From positions 1 to 13,083 of the forward strand of contig DVJH01000118.1 of the NCBI GenBank assembly GCA_018710795.1: 13,083 nt of DNA. Direction: 5' to 3'. Shown piece after piece: positions 7,396-13,083 of the stretch. The notes under the pieces were generated by a model. The model ran no database searches. It was not told where the DNA came from and was given only the letters and a program-made list of their open reading frames with translations. Position numbers and translations under genes: made by a program. This DNA is from Candidatus Galligastranaerophilus gallistercoris (lineage in GTDB: Bacteria > Cyanobacteriota > Vampirovibrionia > Gastranaerophilales > Gastranaerophilaceae). Numbering within the stretch: position 1 is the first letter of the stretch; each line of letters opens with the position of its first letter.

Positions 7396-8439
7396 CTATG
7401 AAAGTTTTTCTTCCAAATACTTACAAATAACGTTTCCGACTCTTGCGGGCACCTTTACCTCTTCTTTTGTATACGGCGCCATCACAAACTCTCTTATGAG
7501 AGGTCTTTCATTATCTATTGCATTTATGATTTTTTCTTTATCTGTGCTCTTAACAATTTTATACAATTTAGCATAAATTCTGTCCATAGATATATTTTTA
7601 GGTTCGGGCAAAACTTCCTTAATCTCTTCCAAACACTTGATTGTAATGCCTTTATCTATTTTTTGCTCAAGGTTTGGCATCTTAATATACTGCAACAAAA
7701 CCTGCGCTTCGGATTGATTGAATTTTGCAACTATGTTTTTTGCTTTTTCCTGCGGAAGTTTTTTTATCAAAAGCGCCAAAGACGCCAGCTTTAAAATTTT
7801 TGCATCCGATAAATCGTCCCCCAATGCCTGTTCCTGCTCAAACTGCGCTTTGGACATCGCATCAATGTTTGATTGGGACATTGTATTATTTGCAAGATTC
7901 TCATCAATTCTGCCTTTTGCTTTCAAGTCTTCGATTGCCTGTTTAAAACAATTTTTAACCTGAATTTCAATAACGGATATAACCTGCTCCTGAGGAAGAT
8001 TTTTACTTATCGCCTGTTTGGCAATTTCAAAAACCGTAAATGCAACTTTTTGTAAGACACCCTCTCTAAGCTCGGGTGCAATTCCGCCCTTAATAAGGTC
8101 GATTGATTTATGAAAAGTCCACTCGCCGATAAATTGAGTAATAATACTTGCCTGTGGTGCGGTTAAATTGTATTTTTCATCTTTTACGAGTGCATCGCCG
8201 CACAAAAGGCAAAATTTATGAACGATATCAATAACAAATTTTTTATCCCCGTCCGATAATTCGGGCGGTATCACCTGACTTGCCTCCATTGCAAGATTTT
8301 TTGCAAAGGCTCTGGGGTCAAAACCTTCTATGACTCTTGCCGGTTTTTGCGCACCCGCTTGAGCCTGTGCTTGCGCTTGGGCTTGATTTTGAGGCTTTTG
8401 CGCCTGTTGTTGAGGTTGTGGTTTAGGCTGAGGCGGCAC
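7396..8439 (-). CDS. FliG-position protein: highly diverged FliG-like or lineage-specific motor-switch protein
   Basis: Lies exactly where fliG is expected, between fliF and fliH, and is 347 residues long (FliG about 335). The sequence is not canonical FliG. Residues 1-34 are proline, glutamine and alanine rich (QAQAQAQAGAQ). Residues 40-175 are all helical, of unknown family. Residues 218-252 (LASLALLIKKLPQEKAKNIV followed by AKFNQSEAQVLLQYI) have the look of a FliG armadillo-type helix pair (ALLL..LP.E.A..VL..L...EA..IL). The C-terminal part (283-347, with IINAIDNERPLIREFV) lacks the EHPQ motif and the LDDR-type charged torque helix known from FliG. The start is GTG at 8437-8439, supported by AAAGGA (8448-8453) 8 bases away. 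A perfect TATAAT lies in the 47-base gap after fliF. FliG identity rests on position and a weak pattern. Confidence 0.55.
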   Translation of the reverse strand: MPPQPKPQPQQQAQKPQNQAQAQAQAQAGAQKPARVIEGFDPRAFAKNLAMEASQVIPPELSDGDKKFVIDIVHKFCLLCGDALVKDEKYNLTAPQASIITQFIGEWTFHKSIDLIKGGIAPELREGVLQKVAFTVFEIAKQAISKNLPQEQVISVIEIQVKNCFKQAIEDLKAKGRIDENLANNTMSQSNIDAMSKAQFEQEQALGDDLSDAKILKLASLALLIKKLPQEKAKNIVAKFNQSEAQVLLQYIKMPNLEQKIDKGITIKCLEEIKEVLPEPKNISMDRIYAKLYKIVKSTDKEKIINAIDNERPLIREFVMAPYTKEEVKVPARVGNVICKYLEEKLS

Positions 8440-8475
8440 TTTATTTGTCCTTTAAGTCGTTCTTTGTCATTAAAA

Positions 8476-8504
8476 ATTATACAATATCAGCTCGCTTCAA
8501 TCCA
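8476..8504 (-). promoter_or_regulatory. Possible internal promoter between fliF and the fliG-position gene
   Basis: On the minus strand a perfect TATAAT (complement of 8476-8481) lies just after the fliF stop. TGGATT (complement of 8499-8504) is 17 bases upstream but matches only three of six -35 positions and lies inside fliF. Transcription would start about 30 bases before the GTG start, leaving room for the AAAGGA SD. AT-rich spacers produce such matches by chance, so this is only a candidate. Confidence 0.3.
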
Positions 8505-10223
8505 GCTTTTAAGTTTTTCAATGGCTTCCATATCATCAACACTTGAATAATCTGCCGCAAGTTCCGAAATTGCATCTTCAATGTCGGCGTCTTTGGTTTT
8601 CTTGGGTTTTTGTTCGGTTTGAACGGGAGCACCCTGTGCGGCCTGTGCTGCCTGTGCGGCAGCCTGTGCCTGCTGTGCCTGAAGTTTTTGCAGATTTTGT
8701 TGTTCAAGAAGGTTTTGCGCCATGGCAGCCTGTCTTTGAATTAATTCCTGTGCTTTTGTATTAACGTCTTTCAATTGTTTTTCCTGTTCTTTTGCTTTTT
8801 GTCTTAACTGTTCAAGTTCTTCCTGATGCCTTTGGGCTTCTTTTTTGACTCTCATCGCAAGATATCTTAACCCGAACCCTAAACCGATAAGAAGCGCTAA
8901 GCCTACAACCCACCAGTGGTTGCCGGATTCTTCGGGTTTGGGAAGCCTGTTGGGGCTGTCGGGCGCCAGTATCGGATTTGTTGATTCGACAAATGCAATC
9001 GAAACGTTTTCCGGATCAACAAGCGGGCTTGCCGCATGAGCAATTAAAGTTTTTAAATCCTGAATTGTCATGCTCATCGGTATTGCCGATTGTTCAAGAG
9101 AAACCGCAATTGAAATTTCTTCAATGGCGCCTTCCTGCATATATTCGTTGACTTGCGTTTTTGTTACGCCGTATTGCGTTTCATGGGCCTGACGAACATA
9201 TTTTCTGTCCTGAGATGAATTTTGCCCCGAAGTCGGAACTCCGTAAGGAAGATATACGCTCACCGCATTAATTGCGGAATTTATGTCGTTTGTATTATCC
9301 CCGAGCCTTTCGGTAAAACCCTGTTCGGTTACGGCCGCTTTTGAAGTCGGGTCATATATTATGCTTGATTTTTCAACCGGAGCCTGAGTTAAAAATGTTG
9401 AAACGGTAACGACATAGTTGCCTTTGCCCACCAGTCTGTCCAATTGCTGCGCAACTTTTTGCTGCATATATCTGTCATTTTCTTCAATTTTAGCCAGCGC
9501 ATCATTGGCGCCGCCTATAATGCTTGCATAAACGTTTCCGTTTGTGTCGGTTATTGCGATATCTTCAGCCTTCAGACCCTGAATTGCACCCAATAAAAGA
9601 TTGGTTATCGCTTTAATTTTCATATTATCGAGTCTTTCGCCGACATCCAGCTGAATTTGAACGGTTGCGGTTATAGGCTTTTGATCTCTTGCAAATAATG
9701 ATTGTTCGGGAACCGACACAAACACCTGAGCATTTTTAATCGGAGGAATTTTTCTTATTAATCTTGCAAGTTCTCCGTTCATTGCTCTTATTAATCTTAT
9801 TCTTTTATCTTCTTTTGTTGAAGTAAAATCGCCGGTATCAAAAATCTCCAGACCCACATGCTCATCGGCAAGCCCGGATTCAACTATTTTTAAAATAGCA
9901 ATATCTCTTTGATCTTCCGTAATTTTATCTTTTGTTGATAAAACAATCTGAGATTTTGTTCCGTCCAAAACCCTTCTTGCTTTAATTCCGTTTCTCGCAA
10001 GAAGTGCCTGGACCTCTATTGCAAGACCGATTTTATCCGTCGTTAAAAGTGAAATATCTTCCTGAATAACTTTGGGAGCGGGAGCGTTAACCTGCCCGCT
10101 TTTATTTGCGGGGCGCGCAACCGAAACCGCAACAACAATGATAAGCACAATCACTATTGCCGTTATCCCTGCTATAATCCCGTAAAATACGGGTTTGTTT
10201 TCCATTAATTTTTGAAAATCCAT
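8487..10223 (-). CDS. fliF: Flagellar MS-ring protein FliF
   Basis: FliF builds the membrane MS ring on which the basal body and C ring assemble; 578 residues, near the family size of 550-580. Order: TM1 about 13-36; periplasmic ring-building region from about 55 (LLTTDKIGLAIEVQALLARNG resembles the YscJ/FliF fold), with NAQVFVSVPEQSLFARDQKP (164-183) as strong family signature; RKYVRQAHETQYGVTKTQVN region about 340-360; TM2 about 437-456; then a charged coiled coil 458-515; a Gln/Ala run 515-531; and a terminal segment 544-578 ending DDMEAIEKLKSWIEAS, like the FliG-binding tail of known FliF proteins. The start ATG has no clear SD (GTAAATTGCG precedes it). The 66-base gap to fliE carries a promoter-like sequence. 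Confidence 0.96.
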   Translation of the reverse strand: MDFQKLMENKPVFYGIIAGITAIVIVLIIVVAVSVARPANKSGQVNAPAPKVIQEDISLLTTDKIGLAIEVQALLARNGIKARRVLDGTKSQIVLSTKDKITEDQRDIAILKIVESGLADEHVGLEIFDTGDFTSTKEDKRIRLIRAMNGELARLIRKIPPIKNAQVFVSVPEQSLFARDQKPITATVQIQLDVGERLDNMKIKAITNLLLGAIQGLKAEDIAITDTNGNVYASIIGGANDALAKIEENDRYMQQKVAQQLDRLVGKGNYVVTVSTFLTQAPVEKSSIIYDPTSKAAVTEQGFTERLGDNTNDINSAINAVSVYLPYGVPTSGQNSSQDRKYVRQAHETQYGVTKTQVNEYMQEGAIEEISIAVSLEQSAIPMSMTIQDLKTLIAHAASPLVDPENVSIAFVESTNPILAPDSPNRLPKPEESGNHWWVVGLALLIGLGFGLRYLAMRVKKEAQRHQEELEQLRQKAKEQEKQLKDVNTKAQELIQRQAAMAQNLLEQQNLQKLQAQQAQAAAQAAQAAQGAPVQTEQKPKKTKDADIEDAISELAADYSSVDDMEAIEKLKSWIEAS

Positions 10224-10258
10224 CGCAATTTACTTTAACCGGTGAAGTTAACAAAACT

Positions 10259-10287
10259 ATTATACATTTATTTTCCCGTTATGTAAG
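10259..10287 (-). promoter_or_regulatory. fliF: Candidate promoter for fliF
   Basis: Within the 66-base fliE-fliF gap the minus strand has CTTACA (complement of 10282-10287), 17 bases, then a perfect TATAAT (complement of 10259-10264). The expected start leaves a leader of about 30 bases before the fliF ATG at 10223. That leader includes a short inverted repeat, TTAAC/GTTAA (10235-10239 and 10247-10251), around ACCGGT. Confidence 0.4.
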
Positions 10288-10289
10288 CC

Positions 10290-10616
10290 TTAAATAGAGA
10301 TTTGCATAACTTTTTCATACGTTTGGATGACTTTTCCCAAAGCCGTCGTTGCCATATTCATCTGAATTTCCGATTTTGAAATGGCAGCCATAACGTCATG
10401 GATATCGGCTTTATCAAGCATTAAATCTTCAACCAATTGATCTGGCGCCGAAACATCTCTGTTTAACTGTTCCACAAGTCCGCCCATGACCGTTTGGAAA
10501 TCGGGTGTTTCGGGCTGTTCGATACTTTTCATTCTAACGGGACCGTTAAACGTTGAAATTTTAGAGGGTTCTATCCTCTCGCCCAGATTAATATTAGGAG
10601 TAATACCGTCGACCAT
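10290..10616 (-). CDS. fliE: Flagellar hook-basal body protein FliE
   Basis: FliE is the junction protein between the MS ring and the rod and is exported early by the flagellar type III system; 108 residues (family about 100-110). There is no signal peptide, as expected. Typical features are a variable N terminus, then DFQTVMGGLVEQLNRDVSAP and LVEDLMLDKADIHDVMAAISKSEIQMNM, and the C-terminal VIQTYEKVMQISI. The ADIHDVM..I.K.....M pattern with a final YEKVM is the family signature. The start is supported by AGAGGTG (10625-10631) 8 bases upstream. It follows the lytic transglycosylase gene by 18 bases in the same direction, which fits joint work in passing the rod through the wall. Confidence 0.93.
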   Translation of the reverse strand: MVDGITPNINLGERIEPSKISTFNGPVRMKSIEQPETPDFQTVMGGLVEQLNRDVSAPDQLVEDLMLDKADIHDVMAAISKSEIQMNMATTALGKVIQTYEKVMQISI

Positions 10617-10634
10617 AATTTATTCACCTCTTTT

Positions 10635-11291
10635 TTATAAATACATGCTTAATATTGATTTAACGTAATTTTGAGTTTCCTTATAGGGGGGAACCCCGTC
10701 ATATTTTTTAACCGCATTCGGACCCGCATTGTATGCGGCAAGCGCCAAAATTTTATTTCCGTTGAATTTTTCAAGCATTTGTTTTAAATATCTGACTCCG
10801 CCGTCAACGTTTTCTTCCGGATTATAGGGATCTTTAACGCCGAGAGATTCCGCGGTTTTCGGCATCAATTGCATTAAGCCCATTGCGCCCGCTTTGGATT
10901 TTGCATCCGGTTTAAAACCTGATTCCTGCTTAACAAGCGCTTTTACGAGTTTAGAGTCCATATCGTATTTTTCGCAAGCTTTATCTATGATATCCATAAT
11001 GTCTGATTTTGAATATTCCGCTTTTAATTTTGAACCGACGGAAAGCGCTCCGAAAGGAATATTTGGCGGAGCATCAATTTTAAAAACGTTTTTCTTTTCG
11101 GTCGTTTCTTCAACCGAAGCTTTTAATACTTCATTAAAAGGCTTTGAGCCGAATTCTTCCGTGTTTGTTTTTTCAATCGAAGGCTTTTGTTCATAGATTG
11201 AATTTATATAGCTGTCCAATTGTCTTGCACGGTTGATTGCCTGCGCCTCGCCCGAAGAATTAATGTATTTTTGTATTGATCCTGAAAACAT
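10635..11291 (-). CDS. Lytic transglycosylase (SLT domain), probably flagellum-associated
   Basis: Soluble lytic transglycosylase-like murein hydrolase of 218 residues, cleaving the glycan between MurNAc and GlcNAc. The SLT domain covers about 97-215: ALVKQESGF (118-126) holds the catalytic glutamate E123; GAMGLMQLMP (135-144), NVDGGVRYLKQML (161-173) and LAAYNAGPNAVKKY (184-197) are all hallmarks. Residues 1-95 are a polar linker with no signal peptide or membrane segment. As it heads the flagellar cluster and is next to fliE, export through the flagellar channel to clear murein for the rod is the likely reason, as for FlgJ and SltF; this is inference. The start has SD GGAGTGAG (complement of 11300-11307), 8 bases away. 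A stem-loop directly abuts that SD. Confidence 0.9.
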   Translation of the reverse strand: MFSGSIQKYINSSGEAQAINRARQLDSYINSIYEQKPSIEKTNTEEFGSKPFNEVLKASVEETTEKKNVFKIDAPPNIPFGALSVGSKLKAEYSKSDIMDIIDKACEKYDMDSKLVKALVKQESGFKPDAKSKAGAMGLMQLMPKTAESLGVKDPYNPEENVDGGVRYLKQMLEKFNGNKILALAAYNAGPNAVKKYDGVPPYKETQNYVKSILSMYL

Positions 11292-11306
11292 TTAAAACAC
11301 TCACTC

Positions 11307-11330
11307 CACAAAGACATTATCGTCTTTATG
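11307..11330 (-). other. Stem-loop adjoining the ribosome binding site of the transglycosylase gene
   Basis: In the minus-strand mRNA CATAAAGAC and GTCTTTGTG pair over nine positions (one G-U) around a six-base GATAAT loop. The 3' arm ends at the first G of the SD GGAGTGAG. There is no U tract after it, so it is not a terminator. It could affect ribosome access or mRNA stability. Confidence 0.5.
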
Positions 11331-11356
11331 TAAGATACCTTTACCAAATTCCCTTT

Positions 11357-11386
11357 AATATCATCTAAATTAATGATTTTTAACAA
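11357..11386 (-). promoter_or_regulatory. Weak promoter candidate for the flagellar cluster
   Basis: Minus-strand TTGTTA (complement of 11381-11386) and GATATT (complement of 11357-11362), spacing 18. Each matches four of six positions. The -35 lies in the loop of a perfect 9-base inverted repeat, AATGATTTT (11372-11380) and AAAATCATT (11396-11404). I saw no sigma-28 or sigma-54 flagellar promoter. Confidence 0.3.
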
Positions 11387-11455
11387 ATCGTCATGAAAAT
11401 CATTCAAATTATGTAACAAAATATTTACAAATGGGGCAGAGCAAAAAGAAAATAC

Positions 11456-11484
11456 TAAACCAATATTAATTTTAATAATATAAT
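11456..11484 (+). promoter_or_regulatory. coaD: Promoter of coaD with very short leader
   Basis: A perfect TATAAT lies at 11479-11484, with a weak -35 (TAAACC, 11456-11461) at 17 bases. Normal start-site spacing puts transcription at about 11490-11493, only 3-6 bases before the ATG at 11496. No SD-like sequence precedes that ATG, so the two facts together suggest a leaderless or nearly leaderless mRNA. Confidence 0.45.
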
Positions 11485-11495
11485 TATTTTAAAGT

Positions 11496-11999
11496 ATGAG
11501 TGAAAAAGAAGAAAAAATAGCAATTTATCCGGGCAGTTTCGATCCGGTTACAAAAGGGCACATCGACATTTTGGAGCGCGCTTCAAAAATGTTTGATAAA
11601 GTTATAATTGCGGTTTTAAAAAACAGCAGCAAAAAATCTTTTTTACCCGTTAAAGACAGGGTTGAACTCATAAAACAATCGATTAAAGATATTAAAAATG
11701 CCGAAGTGGCGTTTTTTGAAGGGTTAACGGTCGAATATGCAAGAAAAACGGGGGCGAAGTTTTTAATAAGAGGGTTAAGAGCCGTTTCCGATTTTGAATA
11801 TGAAATGCAGCTGTCGCAAGCCAACATGTCGATTGCGCCCGATATAGGGACCGTATTTTTAATTACAAAACCCAAATACAACTTCATTTCTTCGGGAATT
11901 GTAAAAGAGCTTGCAAGCTACGGAGAAGATGTTTCAAAATTTGTTCCCGAAAGTGTGGTAGAATATTTTAAAAAGCAAAATAAGAAAGGTACGATATAA
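11496..11999 (+). CDS. coaD: Phosphopantetheine adenylyltransferase
   Basis: CoaD joins 4'-phosphopantetheine and ATP to give dephospho-CoA, the fourth step of coenzyme A synthesis, in the cytosol. The 167-residue length is normal (about 160). The nucleotidyltransferase motif YPGSFDPVTKGH is at 11-22, with H22 as the key histidine of T/HxGH. FLIRGLRAVSDFEYE (89-103) and ISSGIVKE (131-138) are the other family motifs; the last usually reads ISSS.VKE, so one serine is replaced by glycine. ATG 11496 is the only sensible start, since the first family motif begins at residue 8. No SD is visible; a TATAAT 11 bases upstream points to a leaderless transcript. The next gene starts 2 bases after the stop. 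Confidence 0.96.
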   Translation: MSEKEEKIAIYPGSFDPVTKGHIDILERASKMFDKVIIAVLKNSSKKSFLPVKDRVELIKQSIKDIKNAEVAFFEGLTVEYARKTGAKFLIRGLRAVSDFEYEMQLSQANMSIAPDIGTVFLITKPKYNFISSGIVKELASYGEDVSKFVPESVVEYFKKQNKKGTI

Positions 12000-12001
12000 A
12001 A

Positions 12002-12583
12002 ATGGTACAAGAAGGATTAAAATTATTTGCACTGTATGACAAATTACAAGAGCTGTTAGACGAAGGGTTTTATATTTTTCCCCTGCATTTAATGATTGTC
12101 AAAAGTAAAGAATTAAGCAGAATAATAGATTCTTTTCCTGATGCCATTGATGAAAGTATCAAAATGGCAAAGCTTATTTTAAGAAATAAAGAAGAAATGC
12201 TGCAGGATGCCAAAAATAAAGCTGAGCGCATAATACAGGATGCCGAAAATGAAAAAAGAAGAATTTTGGACGAATCATCTTTAAGACGTGAAATGGAAGA
12301 ACAGGCAAAAGTATTCAGGGAAAAAGTTATACAGGAATGCGAAAACATAAAAATGAAGGCATTCGGCGAAGCCGAAGGAATAAGAATCGCATCAAACGAA
12401 GAAGCGCTGAAATTAAAAGATAACGCACAGGCTTACGCACAGCAAATTTTAGTCAAACTTGAGCAAGATTTAAACAGTCTGTTTCAAATCGTCAAAAACG
12501 GACAGCAGTATATAAGCGAATTGAGAAACGAAAACGACGAAAACGAAACGGTATACACAAGAGGCGAGCAGCAGAGAAGATAG
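12002..12583 (+). CDS. Coiled-coil protein resembling an ATP synthase b subunit or DivIVA, coaD-linked
   Basis: 193 residues with no signal peptide or membrane segment, so it is not a real ATP synthase b subunit. Residues 7-62 (LYDKLQELLDEGFYIFPLHL, then KSKELSRIIDSFPDAIDESI) form a compact start with short helices. Residues 60-165 are a long charged helix with AENEKRRILDE, repeated A.....I..A spacing and FGEAEGIRIASNEEA, like ATPase b/E subunits and DivIVA. Residues 172-193 are a polar tail. Similar coiled-coil genes often sit directly after coaD in Firmicutes, usually annotated as ATPase or DivIVA-like; I recall this from general knowledge. The start is 2 bases after coaD, with AAAGG 12 bases upstream, so co-transcription is near certain. 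Function is unknown; a cytosolic scaffold linked to the envelope or division is a guess. Confidence 0.8.
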   Translation: MVQEGLKLFALYDKLQELLDEGFYIFPLHLMIVKSKELSRIIDSFPDAIDESIKMAKLILRNKEEMLQDAKNKAERIIQDAENEKRRILDESSLRREMEEQAKVFREKVIQECENIKMKAFGEAEGIRIASNEEALKLKDNAQAYAQQILVKLEQDLNSLFQIVKNGQQYISELRNENDENETVYTRGEQQRR

Positions 12584-12635
12584 GTCTGCCGCCTTTATTA
12601 ATTTATAAGGGTTACCAAAAAAGGAGTTTGCTTTT

Positions 12636-13058
12636 ATGAAAAAAACCATACTGACACTTGCCGCAATTTTTGCATTATCGGGAGCTGTTTATGCGGCTGA
12701 AAACAATGATTTTTGGACAAACATACAAAAAGGTTTTCAGGAAACTCAAAAAACCTTTCAGGAAGACATTGAAGCCATAAAAGGCGACAGACAAAAAAGC
12801 AGATCAAGCACATATTCGCTGCAGGATACGATAGATGAATTGAAAGCTCAAAGAGATGCGGAACTTAAACCGATTGATGAAAAAATCAAACAAAAAGAAG
12901 CTCAGATGAGAAAAGTTCTTTTGGATACAAAACTCAGCATGTCGCAAAAAAAATCAAAAACAACTCTCATACAAAAAGAAATAAATACTCTTAAAGAACA
13001 AAAAGAAAACATTGAAGAAAATTACAGACAAAAAATAAGAGAATTCAGATACAACTGA
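12636..13058 (+). CDS. Secreted coiled-coil protein, 140 residues, unknown function
   Basis: Signal peptide MKKTILTLAAIFALSGAVYA, with likely cleavage after VYA (20/21); no lipobox. The mature part has a short aromatic stretch (NNDFWTNIQKGFQETQKTFQ), a polar linker and a charged helix at about 63-136 with heptad-like spacing (IDELKAQRDAELKPIDEKIK, then later IQKEINTLKEQKENIEENY). It has no cysteine after cleavage. The size and layout recall periplasmic chaperone-like helical proteins such as Skp/OmpH or Spy, but I see no specific motif, so this is only a resemblance. The ATG is preceded by a strong AAGGAG 9-10 bases upstream, the best SD in the window, implying high expression. It may be co-transcribed with the gene 52 bases upstream; no terminator or clear promoter separates them. 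Confidence 0.82.
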   Translation: MKKTILTLAAIFALSGAVYAAENNDFWTNIQKGFQETQKTFQEDIEAIKGDRQKSRSSTYSLQDTIDELKAQRDAELKPIDEKIKQKEAQMRKVLLDTKLSMSQKKSKTTLIQKEINTLKEQKENIEENYRQKIREFRYN

Positions 13059-13083
13059 TTTTACATAAATAAAAATATGCGCC

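Noticed and set aside
7037..7576. 179-codon open frame on the plus strand
   Set aside because: Mirror of fliH and the fliG-position gene; Ser/Phe/Leu-rich composition typical of the reverse strand of Lys/Glu-rich coding sequence, no SD.
8352..8690. Repeated GCACAG/CAAGC units, considered as a CRISPR-like or mobile repeat
   Set aside because: The units are in-frame codons for Gln/Ala runs in two proteins, with no unique spacers.
11204..11419. 71-codon minus frame across the transglycosylase start
   Set aside because: It overlaps the well-supported transglycosylase start by 88 bases, lacks a good SD and ends in low-quality sequence (RARRRQSTVQDNWTAI). The 11292-11495 spacer is better explained as regulatory.
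11432..11460. TTGG...TTGCTC on the minus strand, considered as a sigma-54 promoter
   Set aside because: The GG to GC distance is 17 bases rather than 10, so it does not fit a -24/-12 promoter.
11525..11887. 120-codon minus frame inside coaD
   Set aside because: Lies wholly within a confidently identified gene on the other strand; no family resemblance.
12584..12635. CCTTTAT...ATAAGG pairing in the gap before the secreted protein, considered as a terminator
   Set aside because: The stem is short with a bulge and is not followed by a T run; the nearby TATAAG has no acceptable -35.

Overview
This is an AT-rich, gene-dense bacterial chromosome segment. Several features suggest a motile, Gram-negative-type bacterium: flagellar basal-body genes, a signal peptide ending in VYA on a small secreted protein, and a secreted EnvC/LytM-like murein hydrolase. 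The flagellar proteins are far from proteobacterial ones, and the housekeeping order (rplS, then rbgA and rnhB; coaD followed by a coiled-coil gene) looks more like Firmicutes or Cyanobacteriota. My best guess is a non-photosynthetic cyanobacterial relative (Vampirovibrionia/Melainabacteria). That is inference from style, not from a marker gene, and should be held loosely. I see no mobile element, CRISPR array, rRNA or tRNA.

Layout. Positions 48-1308 (minus) hold a two-gene unit: a 35-residue single-pass membrane peptide and a secreted M23 peptidase with a long coiled coil. They are read from a promoter in a divergent intergenic region (1309-1505) that also serves ribosomal protein L19. Positions 1506-3447 (plus) hold rplS, a strong intrinsic terminator, then rbgA (circularly permuted ribosome-assembly GTPase) and rnhB (RNase HII), which overlap. 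Positions 3517-4464 (plus) encode an unrecognised 315-residue protein whose stop codon overlaps that of flhA on the other strand.

Positions 4461-11291 (minus) form a flagellar cluster, in transcription order: a lytic transglycosylase without signal peptide, fliE, fliF, a FliG-position protein, fliH and flhA. These would build the MS ring, the rod junction, the C ring connection and the type III export gate, while the transglycosylase would open the murein for the rod. fliI, which often follows fliH, is not here. The protein at the fliG position is not a recognisable canonical FliG, although FliF keeps a FliG-binding-like C-terminal helix. This is the most interesting point in the window. Spacers before fliF and before the fliG-position gene each carry a perfect TATAAT, so the cluster may have internal promoters.

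Positions 11496-13058 (plus) hold coaD (coenzyme A synthesis, possibly on a nearly leaderless mRNA), a coiled-coil protein resembling an ATP synthase b subunit that starts 2 bases after coaD, and a secreted 140-residue coiled-coil protein with a strong ribosome binding site. No gene-free stretch exceeds about 205 bases.
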